From: JAKJGV01 sp964617565
GTDB lineage: Bacteria > Verrucomicrobiota > Kiritimatiellia > CAIQIC01 > JAGNIJ01
Length of the DNA: 46,118 bases
Reading direction: 5' to 3'
NCBI GenBank assembly: GCA_964617565.1
Contig: CAZTYH010000018.1
Location: 1 to 46,118 of the forward strand
In this document: piece by piece, positions 16,954 through 26,200 of the stretch
Layout: each line of letters starts with the position of its first letter
Numbering within the stretch: position 1 is the first letter of the stretch
The notes under the pieces: model-generated
What the model was told of the DNA's origin: nothing
Seen by the model: the letters and a program-made list of their open reading frames with translations, nothing else
Database searches by the model: none
Made by a program: the position numbers and the translations under genes

Positions 16954-16970
16954 CCGGGATGAAATCCCGG
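16954..16970. repeat. Small hairpin in intergenic region
   Basis: CCGGGAT-GAA-ATCCCGG is a perfect 7-bp stem with a 3-nt loop, in the 208-bp region between the divergent yifB and DUF721 genes. No T-run follows, so it is not a canonical terminator. It may be a REP-like element or an accidental palindrome. Confidence 0.4.
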
Positions 16971-17050
16971 AACTCGCTTATCGCGGCGAATCCACATGCG
17001 GCGCTTACGCTTCTCATGGCGCGGACAATCTGCTATGGGTTGATCCCGGC

Positions 17051-17446
17051 ATGAGAAAACAGAAGTACGATAAAGGCCGGTGGCAACTCGAACGCGAACG
17101 GCATCAGATCGCACGTGACACACCACCGCCGCCCGACCTTTCCGCAAGCATTGCGGATATCGTCCCCAACGTGATGAAAAAATGGGGCTTGGAGAACCGC
17201 CTCTGGGAACAGGAATTGGCGGACCAGTGGGAAAGCATCGCGGGGAAACAGGTGGCGGCGCACGCGCGGCCCGGCGCGCTGGACCGCGGCACGCTCGTGG
17301 TGTTCGTCAGCCATTCCACGTGGTTGAGCGAATTAAAGCGATATGGTCAAAAGCAGTTGCTGACAAATCTGCAGGAACGCTTCGGCACAAAAATTCGCGC
17401 CCTTCGCCTTCAACTCGACCCCGATGCAGGACGCGGGAAGCGTTAA
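17051..17446 (+). CDS. DUF721 (DciA-like) protein
   Basis: The protein has 131 aa with a DUF721 domain in its central part. The pattern is WESIAGKQVAAHARPGALDR then GTLVVFVSHSTWLSELKRYG, followed by LLTNLQERFG. DUF721 includes DciA, the widespread loader of replicative helicase, so a replication-linked nucleic-acid-binding role is likely but not shown here. The N-terminus is short, basic and Pro-rich (DTPPPPDLSASIADIV). It is divergent from yifB. The following 209 bp to the DUF503 gene hold no supported gene. Confidence 0.85.
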   Translation: MRKQKYDKGRWQLERERHQIARDTPPPPDLSASIADIVPNVMKKWGLENRLWEQELADQWESIAGKQVAAHARPGALDRGTLVVFVSHSTWLSELKRYGQKQLLTNLQERFGTKIRALRLQLDPDAGRGKR

Positions 17447-17655
17447 AACCGCTTTTCAATCACTTGACTTTCTTCGTCAAACCGCACAGCCTTCTCCCCC
17501 AGGAATTGCACCATGCGTGCGGAAAGAAAAGCAAGTCAGGCCCGACGGATATGCCCGCCCCACCGGCGGATACAGGCGAAAATCAGCGCCGTTCGGGAAG
17601 TTTCGCGCGCGACTCGACGCACCTTCTCCAGGCACAACCCGAAATAAAAACACTT

Positions 17656-17937
17656 ATGGTCATCGGATTTCTACAAGCCGACCTCAGCATACCGGAAGCG
17701 CAATCGCTGAAAGACAAACGCATGGTCCTGCGCAGCCTCAAGGATCGCGCGCTGAACAAAATGAACGTCAGCGTGGCGGAAGTGGACAAACAGGACTTGT
17801 GGAAATCGGCAACCATCGCTTTCGTGACGATCGCCGCAGAAAAGGACGTGGTTGAAAAACGCCTTTCAGAAATAGCCAACCACCTCCGCTCCGACCCGCG
17901 TTATGTCCTGCTGGATTACTTCACCCAGTTGATGTGA
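17656..17937 (+). CDS. DUF503 family protein (YlxP-like)
   Basis: The protein has 93 aa, matching the short YlxP/DUF503 family. It starts MVIGFLQADLSIPEAQSLKD, has KRMVLRSLKDRALNKMNVSVAEV and a beta-rich C-terminal half. Such proteins often lie in ribosome-assembly or translation operons (nusA-infB-rbfA), which is not the case here, so context gives no function. The ATG at 17656 fits the family N-terminus. The frame extends far upstream to 17182, but that part overlaps the DUF721 gene in another frame and is not homologous. The Shine-Dalgarno is weak. Confidence 0.88.
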   Translation: MVIGFLQADLSIPEAQSLKDKRMVLRSLKDRALNKMNVSVAEVDKQDLWKSATIAFVTIAAEKDVVEKRLSEIANHLRSDPRYVLLDYFTQLM

Positions 17938-18026
17938 GGAGGACGGATTGGGGTGTTGGGGTGATGGATTGAACTGTCGGTTTAAAGAGTGTTCCGCAAC
18001 CATCGCCCTCTGAAGCCTTGCCGGAG

Positions 18027-18068
18027 TTCCGCGTTTACGCGGAAGTCCTTCGCGGGCTTCAGCCCGCG
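18027..18068. repeat. Two tandem intergenic hairpins
   Basis: TTCCGCG-TTTA-CGCGGAA (18027-18044) and CGCGGGCT-TC-AGCCCGCG (18051-18068) are two perfect stems 6 nt apart. They lie between the convergent DUF503 and maf genes. Without T-runs they are not classic terminators, but they could form a bidirectional terminator or a REP/BIME-like pair. Confidence 0.55.
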
Positions 18069-18083
18069 CCCCGCCGACACCCG

Positions 18084-18743
18084 TCAAAACACCGAAAACC
18101 CGAAATCCTTGCGCAACAAATCAACGAGCTCCGCGACGGGAAGCCCGACCACGTTGGTGTAGGATCCGGAAATGGATTTCACCAGGAAGCTGCCGATGCC
18201 CTGGATGGCATAAGCGCCCGCCTTGTCCTTCGGCTCGCCGGTCGCGACATAGCCGTTGATCTCCGCGGTCGAGAGCTTCTTGAACACGACGCGCGTCGAA
18301 ACAGTGAAGTTCCTTTCGCGCACCGGCGCGCCCTTTGCCACCTTCAACACGCAAACCCCGGTGATCACGTTGTGCGCCCGTCCGCTGAGCGCGCGCAACA
18401 TGCGGCGCGCATCGGCATCATTGACCGGCTTCTCCATGATGCGCTTGCCGAGCACCACGATCGTGTCCGCGGCAAGCAACAGTAATTCATCCGTGGCAAT
18501 GATGCGCGCGAGATTCTTGTCTATTTCCTTCAGGTCGCCCTCGACCGTTGCGGACGCAAGCCGCGCAAACACGGCATCCGCTTTTTCGCCGGCCAGGCGC
18601 CGGGCGTATGCCCTCGGACTTTCATTGTGCCGCACGGCTTCCGGCACATCGGGCACAATAATTCCGAAATCAATCCCCAACTGTTTGAGGAATTCCCGCC
18701 GACGCGGCGATGAACTGGCCAGTATGATCGGTGTCTTTTTCAT
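18084..18743 (-). CDS. maf: Maf-family nucleotide pyrophosphatase
   Basis: The protein has 219 aa. It shows the Maf pattern: ILASSSPRRREFLKQLG at the N-terminus, the central AADTIVVLGKRIMEKP with the catalytic Asp, LSGRAHNVITGVC, and DKAGAYAIQGIGSFLVKSI at the C-terminal half. Maf proteins hydrolyse dTTP, UTP or modified nucleotides and so prevent misincorporation. Compared with short Maf proteins it has an additional charged segment of about 15 residues before the catalytic Asp (EGDLKEIDKNLARI). The start at 18743 lies 1 bp after the gnd stop, so the two form an operon with gnd first. The longer upstream frame (to 19022) is within gnd in another frame and is not real. Confidence 0.93.
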   Translation of the reverse strand: MKKTPIILASSSPRRREFLKQLGIDFGIIVPDVPEAVRHNESPRAYARRLAGEKADAVFARLASATVEGDLKEIDKNLARIIATDELLLLAADTIVVLGKRIMEKPVNDADARRMLRALSGRAHNVITGVCVLKVAKGAPVRERNFTVSTRVVFKKLSTAEINGYVATGEPKDKAGAYAIQGIGSFLVKSISGSYTNVVGLPVAELVDLLRKDFGFSVF

Positions 18744-18744
18744 A

Positions 18745-20157
18745 TCAATACCACTCCGCATGAAAGAACTCGCCGCGAGGTTTGTCCGTCCGCTCAAAGG
18801 TGTGCGCGCCGAAGAAGTCGCGCTGCGCCTGCAACAAATTCGCCGGAAGTTTCGCGCTCCGATAGCTGTCATAGTAGGCCAGCGCCGCGCTGAACGTCGG
18901 CACTGGAATTCCAAGGCGCAGCGCCTCGCGTATGACACGCCGCCAGCTCGACTGCGCCTTCGACACGGCGGAGCGGAAGTGCTTGTCCAGCAAAAGATTG
19001 GCCAAGTCCGGCTTCCGTTCAAACGCGGCCTTGATCCGGTCCAGGAACTGGGCGCGGATGATGCATCCGCCGCGCCAGAGCAGCGCGATGTTGCCCATGT
19101 CGAGATCCCATTTGTGCTCCGCCGCCGCGGCGCGCATCATCGCGAACCCTTGCGCATAAGAGCAGATCTTCGAGGCATAGAGCGCGCGCCGTATGTCCTC
19201 GATGAACCTGGCCCGGTCCCCGCGCCATGCCGCGCGCGGACCCTTGAGCACAGACGACGCGGTCACCCTCTCTTCCTTCAGGGCCGACATGGCCCGGGCA
19301 AACACGGCCTCGGTGATAAGCGTCAGGGGCACACCCAGGTCGAGAGCGACCTGGCTGGTCCACTTGCCGGTGCCCTTTTGCCCCGCTGCGTCCAGGATCA
19401 TGTCCACAAGGTAATTTCCCGTGTCGGGATCCTTCTTCTGAAAAATCGCAGCCGTGATTTCGATGAGGTACGAATCCAATTCGGTCTTGTTCCACACGGA
19501 GAAGACTTCGTGAAGTTCCGGCGGTTGCATGCCAAGCGCATCACGCATCAACGCATACGCTTCCCCGATGAGCTGCATGTCTCCATACTCGATGCCGTTA
19601 TGCACCATCTTCACGAAATGGCCCGCGCCGTCAGGCCCGACCCAGTCGCTACACGGCACGCCGTCCACCTTCGCAGCGATATCCTGGAACAACGGCTTCA
19701 CGTGCGGCCATGCTGCTGAAGAACCGCCGGGCATGATGCTCGGCCCCTTCAGCGCGCCCTCCTCGCCGCCGGAAACGCCGGTACCGATGAAAAGAAAACC
19801 CCTGGCCTCGATTTCGCGCGTGCGCCGGATGGAGTCGGGAAAGTAGGAATTTCCGCCGTCAATGAGAATGTCGCCGGCTTCCAGATGGGGAACAAGCTGG
19901 GCGATGAGCGCGTCCACCGCAGCGCCCGCTTTCACCATCATCATGATGCGTCGCGGCTTCTTCAGCGCGGACACCAGCTCTTCGATGGAGCGGCAACCGA
20001 CAATGCTCTTGCCTGCGGCGCGGCCGGCAACGAAGTCGTCCACCTTCGAAACCGTCCGGTTGAACACGGCGACCGTGTAGCCGTGATTCGCCATATTCAG
20101 GACGAGGTTTTCGCCCATCACCGCAAGACCGATCAGGCCGATATCCGCTTGTGCCAT
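18745..20157 (-). CDS. gnd: 6-phosphogluconate dehydrogenase, decarboxylating
   Basis: The protein has 470 aa, the usual length. It has an N-terminal NADP-binding fold (IGLIGLAVMGENLVLNMANH), GGNSYFPDSIRRT, the substrate-binding GVSGGEEGALKGPSIMPGG, and the catalytic Lys/His region FVKMVHNGIEYGDMQLI. The all-helical C-terminal domain ends in ERTDKPRGEFFHAEWY. It makes ribulose 5-phosphate and NADPH in the oxidative pentose phosphate pathway. The start at 20157 has GGAGG about 8 nt upstream; an extra five codons upstream are unlikely. maf follows 1 bp later. No other pentose phosphate gene is adjacent. Confidence 0.97.
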   Translation of the reverse strand: MAQADIGLIGLAVMGENLVLNMANHGYTVAVFNRTVSKVDDFVAGRAAGKSIVGCRSIEELVSALKKPRRIMMMVKAGAAVDALIAQLVPHLEAGDILIDGGNSYFPDSIRRTREIEARGFLFIGTGVSGGEEGALKGPSIMPGGSSAAWPHVKPLFQDIAAKVDGVPCSDWVGPDGAGHFVKMVHNGIEYGDMQLIGEAYALMRDALGMQPPELHEVFSVWNKTELDSYLIEITAAIFQKKDPDTGNYLVDMILDAAGQKGTGKWTSQVALDLGVPLTLITEAVFARAMSALKEERVTASSVLKGPRAAWRGDRARFIEDIRRALYASKICSYAQGFAMMRAAAAEHKWDLDMGNIALLWRGGCIIRAQFLDRIKAAFERKPDLANLLLDKHFRSAVSKAQSSWRRVIREALRLGIPVPTFSAALAYYDSYRSAKLPANLLQAQRDFFGAHTFERTDKPRGEFFHAEWY

Positions 20158-20209
20158 GGATGATTCCTCCAAAACAATGTCTTAATGTGCATTGGAAGCG
20201 GCCGGATTA

Positions 20210-20285
20210 CAAGTGCAAGGGCGAAAGCGCCCACCATCCGATATTTTTCCGCGCACTTGCCTGCCGTGGCGGGTTGGAAAACCCG
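20210..20285. other. Structured intergenic segment with three inverted repeats
   Basis: CAAGTGC (20210-20216) pairs with GCACTTG (20253-20259). Inside this is GGGCG-AAAG-CGCCC (20219-20232), and just after it CGGGTT-GGAA-AACCCG (20270-20285). The segment is in the 192-bp gap between the divergent gnd and the small secreted-protein gene. It could be a leader structure, a small RNA or a repeat element. Confidence 0.4.
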
Positions 20286-20349
20286 TGAAGGCTTGCGAAT
20301 TCGGCGAGGATAGGCGATGGTCAGGAAGAGACAGAAAGCGGAGGAAGAC

Positions 20350-20709
20350 ATGATGAGCCGAACAGCGTTATTGATCTTAACGGCATGCCTCGCGATTGCC
20401 CAAACCGGGTTCGCCAACGAAGGCGGAACAACCAGCGAAACAAATGATCCGCTGGCCACTTTACAGCGGGACATTGGAGCGTTGGATAAGAAGATGGATC
20501 AACAGCAGCGCGAGCTGCAACGACGACTGACCGACGCCGAGAACAAGCTGAACGAAATCTCATCTCGTCTCGGCGAAGGATTCGGGCGCACAACCACGTT
20601 CAACACCATCGAGCGACGGCTCACGGCGGTTGAAAAGAAACTGGACGAGCTCGACCGCCTGGTGAAGCGGATTGATTCCCGATTAACAACGCTGGAACGG
20701 AAGCGCTGA
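20350..20709 (+). CDS. Small exported coiled-coil protein
   Basis: The product is 119 aa. It has a signal peptide (SRTALLILTACLAIAQTGFA), a short polar linker, and then a long amphipathic helix to the end. Heptad spacing is seen in LQRDIGALDKKMDQQQREL and in RRLTAVEKKLDELDRLVKRI, so it is a predicted coiled coil, possibly an oligomer in the periplasm. No named family is recognised. ATG at 20350 has GGAGG 7 nt upstream; 20353 is an adjacent alternative. It is followed 42 bp later by a small lipoprotein gene, suggesting a two-gene envelope unit. Confidence 0.78.
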   Translation: MMSRTALLILTACLAIAQTGFANEGGTTSETNDPLATLQRDIGALDKKMDQQQRELQRRLTDAENKLNEISSRLGEGFGRTTTFNTIERRLTAVEKKLDELDRLVKRIDSRLTTLERKR

Positions 20710-20751
20710 CAAAAGGTATACTTGCCGTACATCAACACAGGGAGAGCAATA

Positions 20752-20964
20752 ATGAGATTCTTAACCTTGTGCCTGGGCCTGCTGCTTATCGCGGGCTGCA
20801 AACCGTCGGAGCCAAAATCGGACTCACAGGGTGGCGGAGCCGGCATTATTGACACGATGACGCAGAAGAACAAAGCGGACCTCGGCAGGCGGGCCAGAGA
20901 CAAGATCGAGGAAATAGACGAAGAACGCGATCGCGATATTGAGTCCGCGATGGGCGAATGGTAA
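20752..20964 (+). CDS. Small predicted lipoprotein
   Basis: The product is 70 aa. It has a lipoprotein signal peptide with lipobox LIAGC (MRFLTLCLGLLLIAGCKPSE), then a Gly-rich linker, and a highly charged helix (ARDKIEEIDEERDRDIESAM). GGGAG is 8 nt before the ATG at 20752. Its helix and position suggest a partner of the preceding exported coiled-coil protein, similar in scale to small outer-membrane lipoproteins; that is inference. It is convergent with the glycosyltransferase-like gene, 8 bp away. Confidence 0.78.
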   Translation: MRFLTLCLGLLLIAGCKPSEPKSDSQGGGAGIIDTMTQKNKADLGRRARDKIEEIDEERDRDIESAMGEW

Positions 20965-20972
20965 CCGGGCGG

Positions 20973-22055
20973 TTACTTCAAGAAAGCCGCGATGTGACGG
21001 GCGGCGATGTCCGCGCCGCCGGCAGGCATGTGTTCCGGCGGTTTCGCTTGCGAGCCCAGCCTTTCGAGAGCTTCTTCCAGTTCTCCGCGGTACAGGCTTT
21101 GCGTGTCCACGTGCACGCATTGAAGGTAGCGCGGCATCTCGCGTACGAGCAACTCGTATTCTCGAAAGTCGGTCCGGTCCGCATAAACGAGCGGCTTGCT
21201 GTTGACCACGCATTCCGACAGCAAACCGAAGCCGGGTTTTGAAACGACGACATCCATCGAAGCAAGGACGTCCGAAAACGGAACGTCCTCGCGGTTCACC
21301 GGGTGAATATTGCGGCGGCGCCACTCCAGCGGCTGGACGGTGAAAAATTCGTAGGCCTGCAGCTGCTCCACCCGGGCCAGCGCGTCCTCATTCCAATCGA
21401 GCGTCGTGAACGACAGCAACACCCAGGTCCGGTCCGGCGATGCGCCGGTGAGGCGGATGAGGTCTTCGCGGCGGGATTTGCCCGGCGACGCAACCAGCGG
21501 GATGTCCACCTTGCGAGGGAAAGCCCGCAACTCCTCGCTGAACGGGAGTCTCAGCAGGAGGTCGGAGCAACGATATCCCGCCGAAAAGCGATCAACAAAC
21601 GATCCCCAACGCGCATCTTTTTCCGCAAACTCCTCGTATATCCAGTCCCACGCAAAATTCGCGACGGCCACCACGGGAATTCCGGCCTGTCGCCCAGCCT
21701 CCATCGGGATCGCCGCGATATCGGCCACGACCAAATCCACTTCCTCCTGCTGCAGAAACCGCGCTTCTTCAGAAACAAGGCCGCCCCACCCCTCGCACAG
21801 AGCAGCCACCCGCCGGAACGTTTCATCCACATCCACGCGAATGGAGTCCAACTGAACCATCCCGATATCAAACGAGCCCCGGCGAAACCGTAGCGGTATG
21901 CCGGGCAGGCGATTCCGCAGAAACGATTCGGGCAAATCGGTGATCAAAAGTATCTGCGCGTCCGGCCGAAGCGCCGCCAACGCGCGGATGATGTCAGACG
22001 AACGCACACCATGACCATAGCCGTGTGCACTGATGTAATAGGCGATTTTATGCAT
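20973..22055 (-). CDS. Glycosyltransferase-like protein (MurG/GT28-type fold)
   Basis: The protein has 360 aa. It starts MHKIAYYISAHGYGHGVRSS, as in the family annotated as arabinokinase N-terminal or GT28-like proteins. It has ADIAAIPMEAGRQAGIPVVA in the N-lobe, and VVVSKPGFGLLSECV with KPLVYADRTDFREYELL in the C-lobe. The latter is the usual nucleotide-sugar-binding region of GT-B enzymes. The donor and acceptor are unknown. No signal peptide is present. It is divergent from sppA, with 85 bp between the starts. Confidence 0.78.
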   Translation of the reverse strand: MHKIAYYISAHGYGHGVRSSDIIRALAALRPDAQILLITDLPESFLRNRLPGIPLRFRRGSFDIGMVQLDSIRVDVDETFRRVAALCEGWGGLVSEEARFLQQEEVDLVVADIAAIPMEAGRQAGIPVVAVANFAWDWIYEEFAEKDARWGSFVDRFSAGYRCSDLLLRLPFSEELRAFPRKVDIPLVASPGKSRREDLIRLTGASPDRTWVLLSFTTLDWNEDALARVEQLQAYEFFTVQPLEWRRRNIHPVNREDVPFSDVLASMDVVVSKPGFGLLSECVVNSKPLVYADRTDFREYELLVREMPRYLQCVHVDTQSLYRGELEEALERLGSQAKPPEHMPAGGADIAARHIAAFLK

Positions 22056-22140
22056 ATCAGCCGATCCTGATATCGTGATGGCTTCACATGAACCACCAAC
22101 GCGTTGTACACTATAGCTTCAATACGGGAGATACGCCACC

Positions 22141-23151
22141 ATGCAGAAACAGAAGTGCTCGCACGCCGGATTCTGGATCATCATAGCCCTGCTCGCAGTC
22201 CTCGTCGTCGCCAGCATGGCCGCAAACATGGGCCTGTTGCTCGGGCTTGCGGCGCGCGAAGGCTCTCCCCGGCGGGTTGCGGGTGATGCCGAGGATGAAT
22301 TCCCTGCATTCACCGAGCGTTGGTCCTACGGCACCGGCACGGTCAAGGTGATCCGCATTCCCATTGACGGTCCGATCTTCCGTGAAACACAGACCGGGTT
22401 TTTCGGACGGCGCTTCGACCGGGTTGCGCACACGCTGCGCCAGATCCAGGCGGCCACGCAGGACGATGAAGTACGTGGCCTCATAGTCGAAGTCAATTCA
22501 CCGGGCGGGAGCCTGACGGAATGCGATGAAATCTACAACGCCCTGAAGGGCTTCAAAGACAGGGATCCGACGCGCCGCATCGTGTCGTTCACCCGCAGCA
22601 TATCGGCATCCGGCGGCTATTACCTCTCCATGCCGGCCGACTGGATTATCGCGGAGCCGACGGCGGTAATCGGCTCCATCGGCGTTATCATGCAGACGCT
22701 GAACTGGAAAGCGCTGAGCGAAAAAATCGGCGTCACCGACACCACCATCAAGTCCGGCGACAACAAGGATCTGTTGAATCCTTTCCGCGAGGTCTCGCCC
22801 GAACAGGTTGCGCTGCTGCAGGAAGTGATTGACGCTTTCTATGGCCGGTTTTTCGATATCGTTCGCGAAGCCCGCGCGCTCGATCCGGAAACCCTCAAGC
22901 CCGTTGCGGATGGCCGCATCATGACCGCCGACATCGCCCTGCAGCACAAGCTGATTGACGAAATCGGCTACTGGGACTCGGCCATGGCCAGGCTCGCGGA
23001 GTTGCTCGGGGAAACCTCGCTGCAGATCGTGCGCTACGAACACCGCCCCTCTTTCTCCGAGTTGTTTGCCTCGATGCGCGCGCCGGCATTTGATTTCAGC
23101 AGTCTCACACGAACCGAAACACCCCTTTTCATGTATCTCTGGCAGCCGTAG
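22141..23151 (+). CDS. sppA: Signal peptide peptidase SppA (S49 family)
   Basis: The protein has 336 aa, the short single-domain bacterial type. A membrane anchor lies at about 12-37. The S49 core shows VEVNSPGGSLTECDEIYNAL, the catalytic Ser at S157 in SISASGGYYLSMPAD, and a catalytic Lys at K209 in TTIKSGDNKDLLNP. The 52-residue Ser-Lys spacing equals that of Bacillus subtilis SppA (S147/K199). It degrades remnant signal peptides in the membrane. The ATG at 22141 is preceded by GGGAG. It stands alone, with 127 bp before the helicase gene. Confidence 0.94.
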   Translation: MQKQKCSHAGFWIIIALLAVLVVASMAANMGLLLGLAAREGSPRRVAGDAEDEFPAFTERWSYGTGTVKVIRIPIDGPIFRETQTGFFGRRFDRVAHTLRQIQAATQDDEVRGLIVEVNSPGGSLTECDEIYNALKGFKDRDPTRRIVSFTRSISASGGYYLSMPADWIIAEPTAVIGSIGVIMQTLNWKALSEKIGVTDTTIKSGDNKDLLNPFREVSPEQVALLQEVIDAFYGRFFDIVREARALDPETLKPVADGRIMTADIALQHKLIDEIGYWDSAMARLAELLGETSLQIVRYEHRPSFSELFASMRAPAFDFSSLTRTETPLFMYLWQP

Positions 23152-23278
23152 AGCAAAGAACCCTTCCAGCATGAAATTTCGAAGTTTGTTATTTCCTTCG
23201 ACGTTCTCCAATTGATCTCTCTTCTCGTTTCGATATGATGTCCCTTTTATCGCGGGGTCTAAAAAAACGAGACCACGC

Positions 23279-26200
23279 ATGTCGGGGATGAAAGCACCGA
23301 TCACACAGAAGATCCTGATGGACTGGGCGGGACCGCGTGTTTATCACGACGGCAAGGCCCTTTTCGAGGATCACATTGTAGAACGGGTCGAGTATGATCC
23401 ACCGATCATTCGCGGAACGCTTTCCTACGGCAGCAGCAGCATCACCTGCCAGTTAACAGTTCATCCGGACGGCTCGGCGGAGAATCATTGTCCCTGCCGG
23501 GACAGCAGCGAGCGCGGCATCATCTGCTCCCACGTCGTCGCGCTCGGCATGGAACTGATCCGGCGGCAGACCGACCCGGAACGCGAGCGCAAGGCGCGCG
23601 AAGAAATGCGCCGCGCGGCGCGACTGGCCAACCACGACGAATCGCGCTACCTGAAGCGCGCGGCCGAACACGCTCCCGGCGCAACACCGGCGCGCCTGCA
23701 ACTCGTACTCGAACGCAATTGGAGAGAGCGCAGTGGAAGCGGCCGATTTCCCCTGCAATGCCTCATCGAATACGAAAATCGGCGTTCTCCGATCAACGCC
23801 GCGCCCGAAGACACGGTCTTCGCGCTTTCGCGGCAGGATGAGAATATCCTGTTTGTTGTCGAGGACATTTGTGAAGGACCGGCCCGCGATCGAATCGAGA
23901 TCCCGACGGCCGATCTCATAAACATCCTGAACATCCATGCCGGCAAACCGTTGATGATCGAAGGAGCGGACACGCCCGCCACGGTCAACGCGGCAAAAAT
24001 GGCGTCCGTCCTGCGCATGGATCTCGATCGCGAGACGGGCGAGTTGATCCTGATGATTCACACGGAACTGCCCTTCTCGACAGTGAAGGAGTTTCCGACC
24101 TACGTGGTGGCGGGCCGGAACGGATGGGTGTATCACGCGGGGCATTTCTGGCCGCTTGAAAACCTGCTCCCCCTGCCGCTGCACACGATTTACGAGAAGC
24201 CCGTCGTCGTCCCGCGTTCCGCTGTGCCGCGCTTCTTTGAAACGGAACTGGCGGTTATCGAAACGCACCTTCGCGTCGAGACGGAAATCACAAGGGATCT
24301 TTTTACCATCGAAGCAGGAACGCCGGCCTTCAGCCTGGAGGTGCGTGGCAGTCCCGCTTCGCTCTCGGCAACCCTGCGCGCGCATTACAACGGGATTTCG
24401 CTGACCGCCGGGAAGGCCGACCCTGCAGGACATTTTGCGATTCCCGATGCCGCGGACATCATGCGCTACACGGTCCGCAATCCGGGCCTGGAACACAAAG
24501 CCCTTGCGCAATTGGCGGAACTCGGCCTGCAAGGCGAATGCGGCGACGCGCTGTCGCCCATCGTCGGATGCCGCGAAGTCCTGAACTTTCTGGCATCCAC
24601 CCTGCCCCGCCTCCGCCGCATGGGCTGGCGCGTGGAACTGGCCGGGCGAATCCAGCCGTTCATGGAAGAGCTCGACTTTGCCACGCCGGTTGTTCGGCTT
24701 CGCGACAGCTCGGACCATTCTGTTTTCGAGATCGGATTCAACTACGAGGATCGCGGCGGGCAAAGCCTTTCCGAGGCCGAAATCCAGCGCGCACTGTTGA
24801 AGAACGAATACTTCGTGGAGAAGGACGGACGCACGATCCTCGTGGATGCCGATGCGATTCGCAACGCGCGGGATGTGTTTGCCGACTGCGCGACGGGCGA
24901 GGGCTCGCAGCCGGGCACGTTCCGGCTGAGCGGCATTTACTCGGCCTATGTCCTCTCCTCGCTCGACGCGCTGGACGGCATTGATGTCGAAGCACCACCG
25001 ACGTGGGCCTCGCACGCACGGCGACAGAACCGGAACGAGAAAATGGCGCCGGAGCCGCTCGACGCCCATCTCGAATCCGTCCTGCGTCCCTACCAGAAAC
25101 AGGGCGTGTACTGGTTGCGATTTCTTGAGCGCACCCTCACCTGCGGAATCCTTGCGGACGACATGGGCCTGGGCAAAACGCTGCAAACACTCACCTGGAT
25201 ACAACTCCAGCGCGCGCATCCGGAAGCGGCCGGAAAACCAGCGCTCATCGTCTGCCCCACCAGCCTGGTCGAAAACTGGGCGGAAGAAGCGGCGCGATTC
25301 ACGCCCGAGCTGCGCGTACTGATCCTGAGCGGCGCGGAACGCCATGAACGACGCGCGGGCATTGCAGATGCCGACCTGGTCATCACCTCCTACGCGCTGA
25401 TGCGCCGCGATATAGAGAATTACACCGAAATCGAATTCGCCGCCGTGGTTCTCGACGAGGCGCAACACATCAAAAACAGGTCCACCCAGAACGCGCTCGC
25501 CGCGAAAAAGCTCAAGGGCCATCACCGGATCGTGCTGACCGGCACGCCGATTGAGAACAGTGTGTCGGACCTGTGGTCCATCATGGATTTTCTCATGCCC
25601 GGCTATCTCGGCTCCGCAAAGCTCTTTCGCGAAAACTACGAATTGCCGATCTCCAACGGCACCCCCGAAGGCGAAGTTGCGCAGGCACGATTACGGCGCA
25701 AGCTGCATCCATTCCTCCTTCGCCGCCTTAAAACGGAAGTGGCGAAAGATCTGCCCCCTAAAATCGAGAAGCTCGCTTCCTGCTCGCTCACGCGCGACCA
25801 GCAACTCGTGTACAAGCAGTTGCTGGAATCTTCACGGCGCAAGCTGGCCGACATGGTCGCGGCGCAGGGATTCGAGCGCTCTCGAATGGAGGTATTGAAG
25901 ACACTCCTGCGCCTGCGGCAGACCTGCTGCCATCTTGAATTGCTGAAGCTGTCCGACCTGCAGAGCGAATATCCTTCGGCCAAAATGGACCTTTTTTTCG
26001 AGCTGCTGGACGAGGCCATAGACGGTGGACACCGGGTGCTTGTATTCAGCCAGTTCACCTCCATGCTGGCCATCCTCCGGCGTGAGCTGGAGGCGCGTGA
26101 ACGCGCATACTGCTATCTCGACGGGGCGACAAAGGAACGCTTAAAGGTCGTGCGCGAATTCAACATGAACCGCGCCATCCCCGTCTTCCTCATCAGCCTC

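Noticed and set aside
23453..25525. 690-codon minus-strand frame opposite the SNF2 helicase gene
   Set aside because: The helicase has intact motifs throughout. The antisense translation is Arg/Gly-rich and matches nothing.
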